From assembly GCF_027579695.1 (NCBI RefSeq), contig NC_083590.1, positions 22,162,110 through 22,226,109 of the forward strand: a stretch of DNA of 64,000 bases, in the 5' to 3' direction. Shown here piece by piece: positions 31,906 through 43,600 of this stretch (its first letter is position 1; the number at the start of each line of letters is the position of its first letter). A program made the translations under genes and the position numbers. The notes below the pieces were generated by a model. The model was not told where the DNA came from, ran no database searches, and saw nothing but the letters and a program-made list of their open reading frames with translations. The DNA comes from Neoarius graeffei. Lineage: Eukaryota > Chordata > Actinopteri > Siluriformes > Ariidae.

Positions 31906-33170
31906 CAGGAGGTCAATTTATCACAGAAAAAAAAAGAGCCTAGCTATGTTTATAGGTCACATTCAAGCACCATCTGTGTGTAACATTAATTTAGAGAAAC
32001 TGTTAAAATATTCCCTCAACTAGTCTGATATGTGATTATATATAACAGAGAAGCAGCAGCACTGATGTGTGTGTGTGTGTGTGTGTGTTAACAGCTCCAC
32101 ACTGTCAGTTTGACTATGAGTACATGTTGTTAATGCAGACATCGCATGCACACAAAGAGGGGTGTGTGTGAGAGAGAGAGGGAGAGAGAGGGAGAGCACG
32201 AGAGAGACGGAGACGGCGGCAGGGGACAACGCAGAGCTGCATACCTCAGGGACGAGTTAAATCAGGGCAGCAGGAGGAGGGAGGGGAAGGACAGCAGAAA
32301 GAGAAAGAGAGAAGGGACGTGTTAGCTACGTTTACACACGTGTTCCTCAGCAGCGTGAGGTATTTTGAGTTAAAGAGCAGCTCCAGGTGCTTGACTTCAA
32401 GGCATGATGATCTACAGGCTTCCAGAAACTTCTCAGCATGACATGACATGGCTGATGGAAGCTTTCCTCTGACTTCCAATTATTTAAAATTACTAGGTTT
32501 CTATTGGAAAAATAAAGATACGACAATTCATAGCTACAAAATACTCTTATGTGGCTCAAAAGGACTGTTTGGAAAAGGAACTCAATTATGACTCGTATAC
32601 TTGTGTGATTTGGTGTAACAGCAGCTCGGATAGTAGTTCGGGCTGCAAGACAAATCGCAGGTTTCCACTGTATTAACAGTGTCGTTCTAAGACGTTATTG
32701 TAAAACGTGTAATTGCTAGTAAAGTGAAGTTTTCTGTAAGGAGACACTTATTTAGCATGTTCAGAAGTTCTCCAGTGTCAGCACTTTGTAACAGTCAGTG
32801 TTGACTGTAAGTGTTCACAGGAACTACCTTGTTTCATGGATATTATGTAAATATGAGGACATGTTCTTTAATTAATGATAAATTGAGACACTTTTTGGGC
32901 TTTATCTCCGATAGTATATTACATTTCCAGAATGATGCACTGCTGCATGGCAGATCCACCAGGAAGCGAATCTTTCAGCTACTGCCAAGTGAAATCTCAG
33001 GATCACCTGAATGACTTTTGTAGATTTTTATTTTTTATTTTTCTGTAGGTGTCATTATTTTGATTTCCTGAGTGACCCCATAACCTATTTTTCCTCAAAA
33101 AAGAAGCAGACAGGTTTATGAAAGCCTTGAACCACAAGGTGTGAAATTTTTAAAGTGCTGTGTTGTTATC
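31906..33170. other. dtnbp1 intron with GT and GA microsatellites
   Basis: (GT)n at 32064-32088 and GAGA-rich tract at 32168-32210. No exon or mobile element end recognised in the remaining sequence. Confidence 0.5.
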
Positions 33171-33179
33171 TGGACTAAG

Positions 33180-34125
33180 TGTCTCATTATTTTTGGCTGA
33201 GTAACTCTGTATTATTTTTTGTTGATTTAGCAACTTATTTCAACACAATAACTCATTATTCAATATTCCAAGATATTATCTCATTATTTTCACACAGTAA
33301 CTCAATATTCCAAGATATTACCTCATTATTTTGACTTAATGACATTATTTCAAGCTATCATCTCATTATTTAAACTTTATAACTTATTTCAAGGTATTAT
33401 CTCATTTTGGCTTGGTAGCTTGTTATTTCAAGATGTTATCTCATTATTTTTGATTTAGTATCTTCTCATTTCAAGATACTATCTCATTATTTTAACTTGG
33501 TGACATTATTTCAAGATATTATATTTTAACTTTGCAACTTATTTCAGGATATTATCTCATTATTTAGACTGAGAGACATTATTTCAAGATATTTTATTAT
33601 TTTGACTTGGTAACTTTTTATTTCAAGATCTCATTATTTTGACTTGGTGACATTATTTCATGATCTCATTTTGACTTAGTAACTTCTCATTTCAAGATTT
33701 TATCTCATTATTTTGACTTAAGGACATTATTTCAAGATATTATCTCATTATTTTCACTTAGTAACTTATTTCAGGATATTCTCATTTTAACTTTGTGACA
33801 TCATTTCAAGATCTCATTATTGTGACTGTAACTTCTTATTATTTTGACTTAGTGACATTATTTCAAGACATTATCATTATTTTAACTTCATAATTTAAGA
33901 TATTCTCTCATTTTTGACTTTGTAACTTATTTTAAGATATTTCATTATTTTGACTTTGTAACGTATTTCAAGGTATCTCATTATTTTGACTAACTTGTTA
34001 TTTCAAGATCTCATTTTGACTTAGTATCTCATTATTTTGACATAATAATTCATTTATTTTTATTAGTGACTCGTAACTTAGTAACTTGTTAGTAATAATG
34101 AATTAGTACGTCGTAATGAGATACT
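33180..34125. repeat. Degenerate minisatellite, unit about 36-40 bp
   Basis: Phrases TTATTTCAAGATATTATCTC and CATTATTTTGACTTAGTAAC alternate about 25 times over 950 bp with many small deletions. The array ends with an inverted piece (34095-34130, ATTAGTACGTCGTAATGAGA). Strongly AT-rich with strand asymmetry. Confidence 0.9.
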
Positions 34126-34984
34126 AAACCAAAATTACAGGCTTCTATTATTTATTTATTCCGTTTTTGTGGATTTTATCTCTCAGTCCTCACTGTACAC
34201 CATGCCTTGTGCTCCAGCACTGACTTGTTCAGCTGCTCTCTTGCACACAAGTTGATTGGGGGGGGGGGGGGGGGGGTGTTTCACAAGTGACAAGGAAATA
34301 ACACTCAAGACAGGGCGAGGATAAAAGGTTATGCATCTTATTGACTTGTGTGCTGAGCTCCAGGCAAAACTCATTCTCAGTAACGGTAGCTAAGAGCCTT
34401 AGAGAGTGATCTCTGAAGAGCAATCTCACGGAAATATAAAGGGTTCTTCACATCCAAACGTCTGAGTGCACTACTGAGGAGTGTAATTTCATCACCTATG
34501 AATATACTGTGAAATGCATTACTCAAACAGAAGTCTAATGTTCTTCACTAATACAAGTCCTTTAATGACTGAAAGCAGTGAGGACAAGAACAAAAGTCAT
34601 GGATGTAAATATTCAATATATCAATTTTTAAGCCGGGGCATCACTGTGGTAGCACCGGGTACACTGCCAGTCAAAAGATTTTGCAGTTTTAGTACAGTTT
34701 AATCACTACTATTGGCAGAGAACTGCAAAAAAAAAAAAGGACACGATAGAAATTATATTAGGAAATGAGGAATGCTAAAAGTCTGTGGAACTTAAGTGGT
34801 TGCTCTCAAATCCCAATGTGACTCTAAATGAGTGATTTATTAAAGACACTGAGGGTAAACCTGTTAAATCTATAGGTAATAAACAGTGCTAGTATTAACT
34901 GTAAAACATGCCTATGTTGTATGTCTAATGTGCTCATGAAGTGATCAATATTTTTGCCTTTATAACATTTCTGTGTTCATTCTA
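34126..34984. other. dtnbp1 intron; G-run at 34258-34276
   Basis: No gene seen. The run of about 19 consecutive G could form a quadruplex. The rest is AT-rich and without features. Confidence 0.5.
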
Positions 34985-35225
34985 GATTCAGAACCGATAC
35001 CAGGATAAGTGAGTGTGAGTTGGGAACGCACACATTCACACTTTGGACAATTGGAGTCAATTAGAGGCAATTTCAAGCCACCAATCCACCTGGTGGCATG
35101 TTTGTGGGAAGAAACTGGAGAACCTGGAGGAAACCCACACTGACACAAAGAGAACGTGTGAAACTCCACACAGAAAGTAGCCCAAGCTCATGATCAGACC
35201 GGGGCCTGATTCTGTGAGGAGGCAA
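34985..35225 (-). mobile_element. Very old SINE relative
   Basis: Blocks ACCTGGAGGAAACCCACACT, AACTCCACACAGAAAG and AGGAGGCAACTTGGTCA correspond in order to the main SINE family on the - strand with heavy divergence. The tail is not recognisable. Confidence 0.55.
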
Positions 35226-35399
35226 CTTGGTCATCTGTAAGTAAATTAGATAACTTAGTTATTTAATTGTAAGTAAGACATTAAAATATTTGATAATGGA
35301 TCGCTGCTTATTCTGAAAAAATATCAATCATTCCATGCACTAACTCTAATATTTTTAACCATAATATAATACTACTAAGTGCACATCAAATACCGAGTC

Positions 35400-36475
35400 A
35401 CTAAATGACTGCTGAAAAACTCCTGAACAACTCTGGACTGACTCTCTGTATGACTCATGACTGAGTTCTGAATAACTCCAGACTGACTTCTAACCGAGTC
35501 CTAAATAACTATGGATTGACTCCTGAATGACTTGTGAATGACTTCTGACCAAGTCCTGAATGACTCTGAACTGACTCCTGAATAACTTCTGACAATGGAA
35601 AGTCTCCTGTCAGACTCCTGCTTGACCTCTGAATGACTCTGGACTGACTTCAGAACGACTCCTGACTGACTCCTGAATGATTCTTTACTGACTGCTGAAT
35701 GACTCTGGACTGACTAATGAATGACTCCTTACTGACTGCTGAATGACTCTGGACTGACTAATGAATGACTCCTTACTGACTGCTGAATGACTCTGGACTG
35801 ATTCCTAAACGACTTCTTACTGACTCCTGAATGACTCTGGACTGATTCCTGAATGACTCCTTACTGACTGCTGAACAACTCTGGACTGATTCCTGAATGA
35901 CTCCTTACTGACTGCTGAATGACTCTGGACTGACTAATGAATGACTCCTTACTGACTCCTGAATGACTCTGGACTGATTCATGAATGACTCCTTACTGAC
36001 TCCTGAATGACTCCCTTACTGACTGCTGAACGACTCTGGACTGACTAATGAATGACTCCTTACTGACTGCTGAATGACTCTGGACTGATTCCTGAATGAC
36101 TCCTTACTGACTCCTGAATGACTCCCTTACTGACTGCTGAACGACTCTGGACTGACTAATGAATGACTCCTTACTGACTGCTGAATGACTCTGGACTGAT
36201 TCCTGAATGACTCCTTACTGACTCCTGAATGACTCTGGACTGATTCCTGAATGACTCCTTACTGACTCCTGAATGACTCCCTTACTGACTGCTGAACGAC
36301 TCTGGACTGACTCCTGAATGACTCCTTACTGACTGCTGAACGACTCTGGACTGATTCCTGAATGACTCCTTACTGACTGCTGAACAACTCTGGACTGACT
36401 CCTGAATGACTCCTGACTGACTGCTGAACGACTCTGGACTGATTCTTGAGTGGCTCCTTACTGACTCCTGAATGC
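35400..36475. repeat. Minisatellite with 11-bp subunit and 44-bp higher-order unit
   Basis: The subunit is of type GACTCCTGAAT. The main array (35640-36470) repeats a 44-bp block containing CTGAATGACTCTGGACTGA and TGAATGACTCCTTACTGAC about 18 times, with occasional extra subunits such as CTCCCTTACTGACTGCTGAAC. The left 240 bp are a less regular array of the same 11-mers. The shadow frame on the - strand is only the 33-bp/11-residue reading of the repeat. Confidence 0.93.
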
Positions 36476-36927
36476 TACCATTTCTCAGTTCAGTACACAT
36501 TTAATTAATATTAAACGGTTCTTGATTCAGTGGTACCTATTCCTTGATTAGATTTTTAAATATTCGAGTATTTATTTAGAGAGTAAATAAGGTCATTTAA
36601 AATGCTTCAAAATGGGGTGTTCACAAACTTTTGACTGTCAGTGTATGTTAGCGTTTTAGAGAAATATATGGCATATAAGGGTACTCAAATATAGGTTTCT
36701 TTTTATTAAATGATCAATGAAACTTTTGAGTTGTGAAAAGTGTATTTTTGAGTGATAAACTACGACCTGAGTACAATTATGTATTCAGTTATTAAGTGGT
36801 GAAATAAACTCTGTTTGTGGTCGTGGACTGTGACGTTTGGATCCTGTACAGCACATGTGCAGTGTAACGTAACGAGTGTTTGTGTGGGTTTTTCCCCCAC
36901 TGTATTCCCTCTGTGTGTTTCGTTCAC
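36476..36927. other. dtnbp1 intron, nothing recognised
   Basis: AT-rich sequence up to the donor site of the dtnbp1 exon. Confidence 0.5.
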
Positions 36928-37086
36928 CTCTCCTCTCAGCGATCTGCAGGTAGCTGGTGGACAGGTAATGCTCCATGTCCTGCTGAAACGCCTCCTCGAA
37001 GAACTTCTGCCTGTCTTTCAACTTCACCTGTTGCTGTCCTGACTCCGCCTCTGGGACCTTCTGAGCATGCTCTGAGTCCAGCTCCG
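36928..37086 (-). CDS. dtnbp1: dtnbp1 (dysbindin) coding exon: end of the coiled coil
   Basis: A 159-bp exon, phase 1 in and out. The - strand reads [20 protein letters not shown], then [52 protein letters not shown] is the hallmark of the dysbindin coiled coil, which holds BLOC-1 together (known of the family). The acceptor AATCACAG ends at 37087 and the donor GTGAAC starts at 36927. No further upstream exon could be found to the window end, so the preceding intron exceeds 26 kb or holds exons I missed. Confidence 0.95.
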
Positions 37087-37152
37087 CTGTGATTGGAGGA
37101 AAAATGAATAAAATGCAGAGGTAAAATAACACTGACGGCAAAAACTTACTCT

Positions 37153-37384
37153 ATGTGCTGTAATTGGATACGGGCGCAACTCTATTCGAGACAAGGGGAC
37201 TTATACAGTACATTCTTTAGAATTCCAGCAATTATAAATAATCAAGGAGGAAAAAAACAAAACACAAAACGAGAGTTGTCCACGGAGCGTAGACGTCAAT
37301 GGCTGTCCAACATAAACCGGGCTGATCTAAGTGACGAGAAAGCAAAAAACACCACACAAGTCTGCAGTGAACATTTTATCAACG
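37153..37384 (+). pseudogene. Exon 1 of a THAP-domain transposon-like gene
   Basis: The reading FFRIPAIINNQGGKKQNTKR, then RRRQWLSNINRADL and VCSEHFING shows the central and C-terminal part of a THAP (C2CH) DNA-binding domain: the F-x-x-P motif, the buried Trp and CxEHF. The expected first Cys pair lies in another frame (CAVIGYGRNS, second Cys changed to Tyr), so a one-base deletion near 37208 breaks the domain. The donor GTAAGT starts at 37385, phase 1. The exon begins only 67 bp from the dtnbp1 exon, in the opposite direction. The family accompanies YqaJ-type transposon ORFs in fish (from memory). Confidence 0.75.
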
Positions 37385-37424
37385 GTAAGTGCTACGAACT
37401 AGTTATTAATGAAAGATCGCAATA

Positions 37425-39033
37425 TACAACCCTGATTCCAAAAAAGTTGGGACAAAGTACAAATTGTAAATAAAAACGGAATGCAATGATGTGGGAGTTT
37501 CAAAATTCCATATTTTATTCAGAATAGAACATAGATGACATATCAGATGTTTAAACTGAGAAAATGTATCATTTAAAGAGAAAAATTAGGTGATTTTAAA
37601 TTTCATGACAACAACACATCTCAAAAAAGTTGGGACAAGGCCATGTTTACCACTGTGAGACAACCCCTTTTCTCTTTACAACAGTCTGTAAACGTCTGGG
37701 GACTGAGGAGACAAGCTGCTCAAGTTTAGGGATAGGAATGTTAACCCATTCTTGTCTAATGTAGGATTCTAGTTGCTCAACTTTCTTAGGTCTTTTTTGT
37801 CGTATCTTCCGTTTTATGATGCGCCAAATGTTTTCTATGGGTGAAAGATCTGGACTGCAGGCTGGCCAGTTCAGTACCCGGACCCTTCTTCTACGCAGCC
37901 ATGATGCTGTAATTGATGGAGTATGTGGTTTGGCATTGTCATGTTGGAAAATGCAAGGTCTTCCCTGAAAGAGACGTCATCTGGACAGGAGCATATGTTG
38001 CTCTAGAAACTGGATATACCTTTCAGCATTGATGGTGTCTTTCCAGATGTGTAAGCTGCCCATGCCACACGCACTAATGCAACCCCATACCATCAGAGAT
38101 GCAGGCTTCTGAACTGAGCGCTGATAACAACTTGGGTCGTCCTTCTCCTCTTTAGTCCGAATGACACGGCGTCCCTGATTTCCATAAAGAACTTCAAATT
38201 TTGATTTGTCTGACCACAGAACAGTTTTCCACTTTGCCACAGTCCATTTTAAATGAGCCTTGGCCCAGAGAAGACGTCTGCACTTCTGGATCATGTTTAG
38301 ATACGGCTTCTTCTTTGAACTATAGAGTTTTAGCTGGCAACGGCGGATGGCACGGTGAATTGTGTTCACAGATAATGTTCTCTGGAAATATTCCTGAGCC
38401 CATTTTGTGATTTCCAATACAGAAGCATGCCTGTATGTGATGCAGTGCCGTCTAAGGGCCCGAAGATCACGGGCACCCAGTATGGTTTTCCGGCCTTGAC
38501 CCTTACGCACAGAGATTCTTCCAGATTCTCTGAATCTTTTGATGATATTAAGCACTGTAGATGATGATATGTTCAAACTCTTTGCAATTTTACACTGTCG
38601 AACTCCTTTCTGATATTGCTCCACTATTTGTCGGCGCAGAATTAGGGGGATTGGTGATCCTCTTCCCATCTTTACTTCTGAGAGCCGCTGCCACTCCAAG
38701 ATGCTCTTTTTATACCCAGTCATGTTAATGACCTATTGCCAATTGACCTAATGAGTTGCAATTTGGTCCTCCAGCTGTTCCTTTTTTGTACCTTTAACTT
38801 TTCCAGCCTCTTATTGCCCCTGTCCCAACTTTTTTGAGATGTGTTGCTGTCATGAAATTTCAAATGAGCCAATATTTGGCATGAAATTTCAAAATGTCTC
38901 ACTTTCGACATTTGATATGTTGTCTATGTTCTATTGTGAATACAATATCAGTTTTTGAGATTTGTAAATTATTGCATTCCATTTTTATTTACAATTTGTA
39001 CTTTGTCCCAACTTTTTTGGAATCGGGGTTGTA
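37425..39033 (-). mobile_element. Tc1-like element B (1.6 kb), in the THAP gene intron
   Basis: Terminal inverted repeats of about 60 bp: TACAACCCTGATTCCAAAAA at left and, inverted, TACAACCCCGATTCCAAAAA at right, with TA at both ends. It fills much of the intron between the THAP exons. Confidence 0.94.
37647..38723 (-). pseudogene. Tc1 transposase of element B, one premature stop
   Basis: A single frame of 358 codons from 38723 to TAA at 37649-37647 with only one internal stop, TGA at 37979-37977, where CGA (Arg) is expected: a CpG transition. Helix-turn-helix region ([20 protein letters not shown]), first Asp in VLWSDKSKF, second Asp in FQHDNAKPH, Glu in SPDLSPIEN, with 34 residues between them (DD34E). 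The true start is probably the internal MGRGSPIP. It is nearly intact, hence young. Confidence 0.92.
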
Positions 39034-39035
39034 TA

Positions 39036-39960
39036 AGAAACATCGGATTGTTTAATAGCCTGGTTGTGCAGAAACTCACCGCTGTCAAATGTGACAAAGC
39101 CGTGATCATTGAGTGTGTGAGCCGACAATCAAAGCCTTCTCTGGATCTGATACACAACACTCGCTGTGTCAGAAGCGCCAAAAAGGTTATAAAGGACATC
39201 ACTCACCCCACACATCACTTATTTAAGCTCCTCCCATCAGGCAGGCGCTTCAGATCTATACGCATGCGTACTAACAGACTTAAAAATTATTTCCTTCCAA
39301 CTACAATAACTCTGAGATCTCCACAGTCTGAGATATGACATGTGCAATACATTGTTTTTCTATTCAATCCATAACCTGTACATATTGCTTGATTTACATA
39401 TCGTTTCTCATCTCATTATCTGTAGCCGCTTTATCCTGTTCTACAGGGTCGCAGGCAAGCTGGAGCCTATCCCAGCTGACTACGGGCGAAAGGCGGGGTA
39501 CACCCTGGACAAGTCGCCAGGTCATCACAGGGCTGACACACAGACACAGACAACCATTCACACTCACATTCACACCTACGGTCAATTTAGAGTCACCAGT
39601 TAACCTAACCTGCATGTCTTTGGACTGTGGGGGAAACCAGAGCACCCGGAGGAAACCCACGCGGACACGGGGAGAACATGCAAACTCCACACAGAAAGGC
39701 CCTCGCCGGCCCCGGGGCTCGAACCCGGACCTTCTTGCTGTGAGGCGACAGCGCTAACCACTACACCACCGTGCCGCCCATGTTCATTTTGTATATATTA
39801 TATTTATTACTTATCACCTTTCTTAGCTCTCAGGTATTTACTAAGGATGTTTTTTTTTTTTTGTCTTAATATTTTGGACCTTTGGGACCAGCACAAAAGA
39901 AATTTAATTGTGCCTTAATAATGACAAAGTGCTTGAACTTGAACTTGATTGATTAATTTT
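39036..39960 (+). mobile_element. LINE 3' end (CR1/L2/Rex1-like), split by a SINE
   Basis: The frame up to the stop at 39336-39338 reads KVIKDITHPTHHLFKLLPSG, then RRFRSIRMRTNRLKNYFLPT, which is the usual C-terminus of fish jockey/CR1-group ORF2. The 3'UTR continues after the SINE (39409-39779) to CAAAGTGCTTGAACTTGAAC. It is truncated at left against Tc1 element B. Confidence 0.75.
39409..39779 (-). mobile_element. SINE of the main family, copy 12
   Basis: Full-length reverse copy with intact A- and B-boxes, inserted in the LINE 3'UTR. The target duplication is not clear. Confidence 0.92.
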
Positions 39961-40021
39961 AAAAAGAGCTGTGTATAATATTTGATGACGCTGCTTTTAT
40001 TTTGCTTTTTCTTCCCATTAG

Positions 40022-40249
40022 GGAAACCGGCTGATCTCTACAATTTTACGGCTCCAAACTGGGCTCCGACACCAAATATGGGCCACAACAAAATCAGACA
40101 TGGTACTAAAGCGGTAGCTCGAAATGCTTGGCTTACAGAGCGCAGAAAGAAACGCAAAATTATTGAAGAATCTTCCAAAACGATCACAGAGCCAATCGAA
40201 CAAAATTCACGTCAATCCAGGATCTCAAATACTGCAGCCTCGTCGCCCG
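40022..40249 (+). CDS. Exon 2 of the THAP-domain transposon-like gene
   Basis: The acceptor TTCTTCCCATTAG ends at 40021. Phase 1 joining to exon 1 gives …SEHFING-KPADLYNFTAPNWAPT, the exact continuation seen in fish THAP/YqaJ transposon proteins. The exon continues with a basic helix (AWLTERRKKRKIIEE) and ends before the donor GTGTGT at 40250. It is open throughout. Its function is inferred only from the family: DNA binding by the THAP module. Confidence 0.72.
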
Positions 40250-40378
40250 GTGTGTGCTCTTTTATAACTAAATATGTTCTATAGTGTGTTAGATACCGAT
40301 CTTTTGAAGCAGCCAAAATGTTTTTAAAATAGCTTTGACTATAAAAGTGTTGAAATGTAACTCGTCTTTACCTTCCAG

Positions 40379-40626
40379 TCTGTACTCTTACCACTGCACC
40401 AGATATAGAGATGGATGATATTGAAGTTCAGAATGATACGATAAATGCTTACAAACGCTGTTTACAGACGCCATATTGTTTGATTGTATATCCTCCAACA
40501 TGGCGACGGTCAGTGACACAAGCAGTTTTAGTCATGTGGTTGCAAACGAAGAATAGCGTCTTGCGCCTCAGTGCAGCGCCCCCGGTGGCCACCGGAGGCC
40601 ATGTATCTTTGGTGCTTGGGCCCTAA
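40379..40626 (+). CDS. Exon 3 of the THAP-domain transposon-like gene (to stop)
   Basis: The acceptor TTACCTTCCAG ends at 40378. In phase 1 it reads CTLTTAPDIEMDDIEVQNDT, then INAYKRCLQTPYCLIVYPPT and onward to TAA at 40624-40626. The last 45 codons look like non-coding read-through into the element end (CAGCGCCCCCGGTGGCCACC). A piece with VYPPTW recurs at 54727-54750, suggesting a shared element 3' region. The gene model rests on splice signals and on frame continuity. Confidence 0.55.
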
Positions 40627-40920
40627 ATAATACAGTACAATAGTGATGAGATCACTGTATAAATCACTGCACCAGCTGCAGAGAAAGGACATAGTTGTAT
40701 AGTGTTAACGGAGGTCGGTAATTACCTCAATACAGGATACAAGGGCTTTAGGGTTCATCACACCTCCAATTATCTCGAAGACAAACAAGCTGTAATTAAC
40801 ATAGTGTGCAGTGAGAAGGTTCAGAGACTCCAAGGCAGTTTGATTCGTTAAACTCCCTGATGGCTAAGACGGCGTAAGAGGGTGGACATGTGGTTACAGC
40901 CTGTAGGCATGTCTCCATAT

Positions 40921-41006
<86 letters not shown>

Positions 41007-41120
41007 CAAATCTCAGCACCACACTATCACTGATTACAGTCACAGAACAGAGAGGACTGTGGAGGAAGAATTGAATAACACTACAGACAGGGAACAGTGA
41101 GCATCCTCATTCACAGCCTC

Positions 41121-41173
<53 letters not shown>

Positions 41174-41382
41174 TTTCTCTCATCCTTTGTCCTCTAATCT
41201 CACTTTCCTCTCCTCTCCATCTGTGTGGGCCACTGAGACGGCTCTAATACGTGACAGACCCGAGGAGGCATCCGCCAAAAGCCTCTGTGTGTGTTTTGTG
41301 CTTTAAATACTTAAATAAAACATCAGCAGTTGGACTGGACACCATGTGGGTGGAAACGTGTGTGTGTGTGTGTGTGTGTGTG
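40627..41382. other. dtnbp1 intron with CT and CA microsatellites
   Basis: (CT)n at 40922-40942 runs into (CA)n 40942-41003. Another (CA)n lies at 41123-41171 and (GT)n at 41357-41384. No gene found. Confidence 0.75.
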
Positions 41383-41614
41383 TACAGCTTTGGAAAAAAT
41401 TAAGAGACCACTGCAAACTTATCAGTTTCTCTGGTTTTACTATTTATATGTCCGTGTTTGAGGAGCATCAACATTTTTGTTTTATTCCATAACTTACTGA
41501 CAACATTTCCCACAAATTCCACATAAATATATTGCCACTTAAAGCATTTAATTGCAGAAAATGACAACTGGCCAAAATAACAAAAAAGATGAAGTGCTTT
41601 CAGACCTTGAATAT

Positions 41615-41983
41615 CTCATCTCATTATCTCTAGCCGCTTTATCCTGTTCTACAGGGTCGCAGGCAAGCTGGAGCCTATCCCAGCTGACTACGGGCGAAAG
41701 GCGGGGTACACCCTGGACAAGTCGCCAGGTCATCACAGGGCTAACATAGAGACACAGACAACCATTCACACTCACACCTACGGTCAATTTAGAGTCACCA
41801 GTTAACCTAAACTGCATGTCTTTGGACTGTGGGGGAAACCGGAGCACCCGGAGGAAACCCACGCGGACACGGGGAGAACATGCAAACTCCACACAGAAAG
41901 GCCCTCGCCGGCCCTGGGGCTCGAACCCAGGACCTTCTTGCTGTGAGGCGACAGCGCTAACCACTACACCACCGTGCCGCCCC
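41615..41983 (-). mobile_element. SINE of the main family, copy 13
   Basis: Reverse copy with exact 12-bp duplication GACCTTGAATAT at 41603-41614 and 41984-41995. Confidence 0.95.
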
Positions 41984-42169
41984 GACCTTGAATATGAAGA
42001 TCATATTCAATTTTAATCAACACAATAGGCTACTAATGTTTGAACTTAGGATGAGTTCAGAAATCAATATTTGGTGGAATAACCCTGACATTTAATCACA
42101 GCTTTCATGCATCTTGGCATGTTCTCCACCAGTTTTTCACGTTGCTCTTGGGTGACTTCAAAAATTCAA

Positions 42170-42653
42170 TCAGCTCAGCCTTATTTCAGGCTTGTGACCA
42201 TCCATCTTCCTCTTGATCACATTGCAGAGGTTTTCAGTGGGGTTTAGGTCTGGAGATTGAGCTAGGGTCTTGATCTTGTGGTCGTGCATCCATACCTTGA
42301 TTGGCATGGCTGTGTGGCATGGAGCAATGTTCTGCTGGAAAACCCAATCCTCAGAGCTAGGGAACATTGTCAGAGCAGAAGGAAGCAAGTTTTCTTCCAG
42401 GATATCCTTGTACATGGCTTGATTCATGTGTCCTCCACAAACAAAAATCAGCCTTGCTGAAGTTCCCCCAGATCACCACTGATCCTCCATCAAAATTCAC
42501 AATGGGTGCAAGATACTGTGGCTTGTAGGCCTCTCCAGGTCTCTGTCTAACCATTAGATGACCAGGTGATTGGGGGTGGGGGCTGAAAATTGGACTCGTC
42601 AGAGATGACCTTACTTCAGTCTTCAACGGTCCAATCCTTTTGGTCTTTAGCAA
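42170..42653 (-). pseudogene. Decayed Tc1 transposase
   Basis: Two - strand frames (42653-42357 and 42427-42170) carry PGHLMVRQRPGEAYKPQYLA, GGSVVIWGNFSKA, then FQQNIAPCHTA and SPDLNPTENL. In the second catalytic site Asp is replaced by Asn, and there are frameshifts and stops. Further N-terminal debris extends to about 43020. Confidence 0.8.
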
Positions 42654-43250
42654 ACCTCAGCCTGGTTCTTCTTTGCTTTTCATAGATGAAGGACTTTTTT
42701 CTAGCTTTGCATGACTTCAACACCGCCCAGAAGAGCCTGTTTCAAACCATCCTTGCTGTGCACTTAACCCCAGCTGTCATTTACCATTATTTTTGTAGGT
42801 CATTGATGTCATCCTCTGGTTGTTGAATGACAGTTGACAATCATCCTGGTCAGTGGAGAGTCGTTTTTGCCCTCTGCCAGTCTGTAACTTTGTTGTCCCC
42901 AATGTCTGCTGCTTGACCTTGATCTTACCTGCTGTCTTTGAAATTTTGAGGATGGAAGCAACTTAACGTTCACTGCATCCCTCTGCCAGTAAAGCCAGAA
43001 TTGAACCCTTCTTTTTCTCACTCAAAACTTTTTCTTTTTAACTCTTTTGGTATGATGAATAGATATTTTTGTATTCTGATTAAATTTAAGGTACTGTTTT
43101 TGCCATCCAGACTGGTTCTATTGCAAGAGGATAGTGATGACCACAGCAGTGGCTTTTATTCTTTTCCTCATTAAATAAGATTTGGTTCAGCTCATCACCT
43201 AATCAGTACCTCGTTAAGTAAAATGAGGTGTGCTTGTGTTGGAACTCCAG

Positions 43251-43600
43251 CACAGACACTGGAATGAAATGGCTGCCGTAGACAGCGATGCTGATTTAAG
43301 AAAAAAAAAAACTGCAGTAGCCAGCACTGATTTTCCATCGGCTAAAAATGAAAAGATCCATTGTGGGTGAATCTATATAACTACAACATAAGTCTTAAAA
43401 CCTATTGTTTATCCCCTGCTCCCATATTTAAGTATTAACTTGTCATTAAGAACATAAGACGTATGTATATGCAAGACAAAACGTTATTATTTATTGATGC
43501 ATCTTTTGGAAATAAAGGTAGGTCATTCCCTGTGCAAGGATGAACAAGGTTATCATACTGTCAGTAACAATCATAACCTTGGTTATGAGACCATCAACAT
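43251..43600. other. dtnbp1 intron, nothing recognised
   Basis: Contains an A-run at 43301-43310. No gene or repeat end. Confidence 0.45.

Larger units (their letters stand above)
41383..43250 (-). mobile_element. Tc1-like element remnant hosting a SINE
   Basis: The left end TACAGCTTTGGAAAAAATTA (TA at 41383) is a known Tc1 terminus type. No matching right end was found, so the right limit is approximate. It contains SINE copy 13 and a decayed transposase. Confidence 0.72.

Noticed and set aside
35400-36475. CRISPR-like array
   Set aside because: The repeats are contiguous without unique spacers, the genome is animal and there are no cas genes.
36282-36500. Serine-rich 11-residue repeat protein on the - strand
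   Set aside because: It is the 33-bp reading of the 11-bp minisatellite, and the frame is not maintained across the array.
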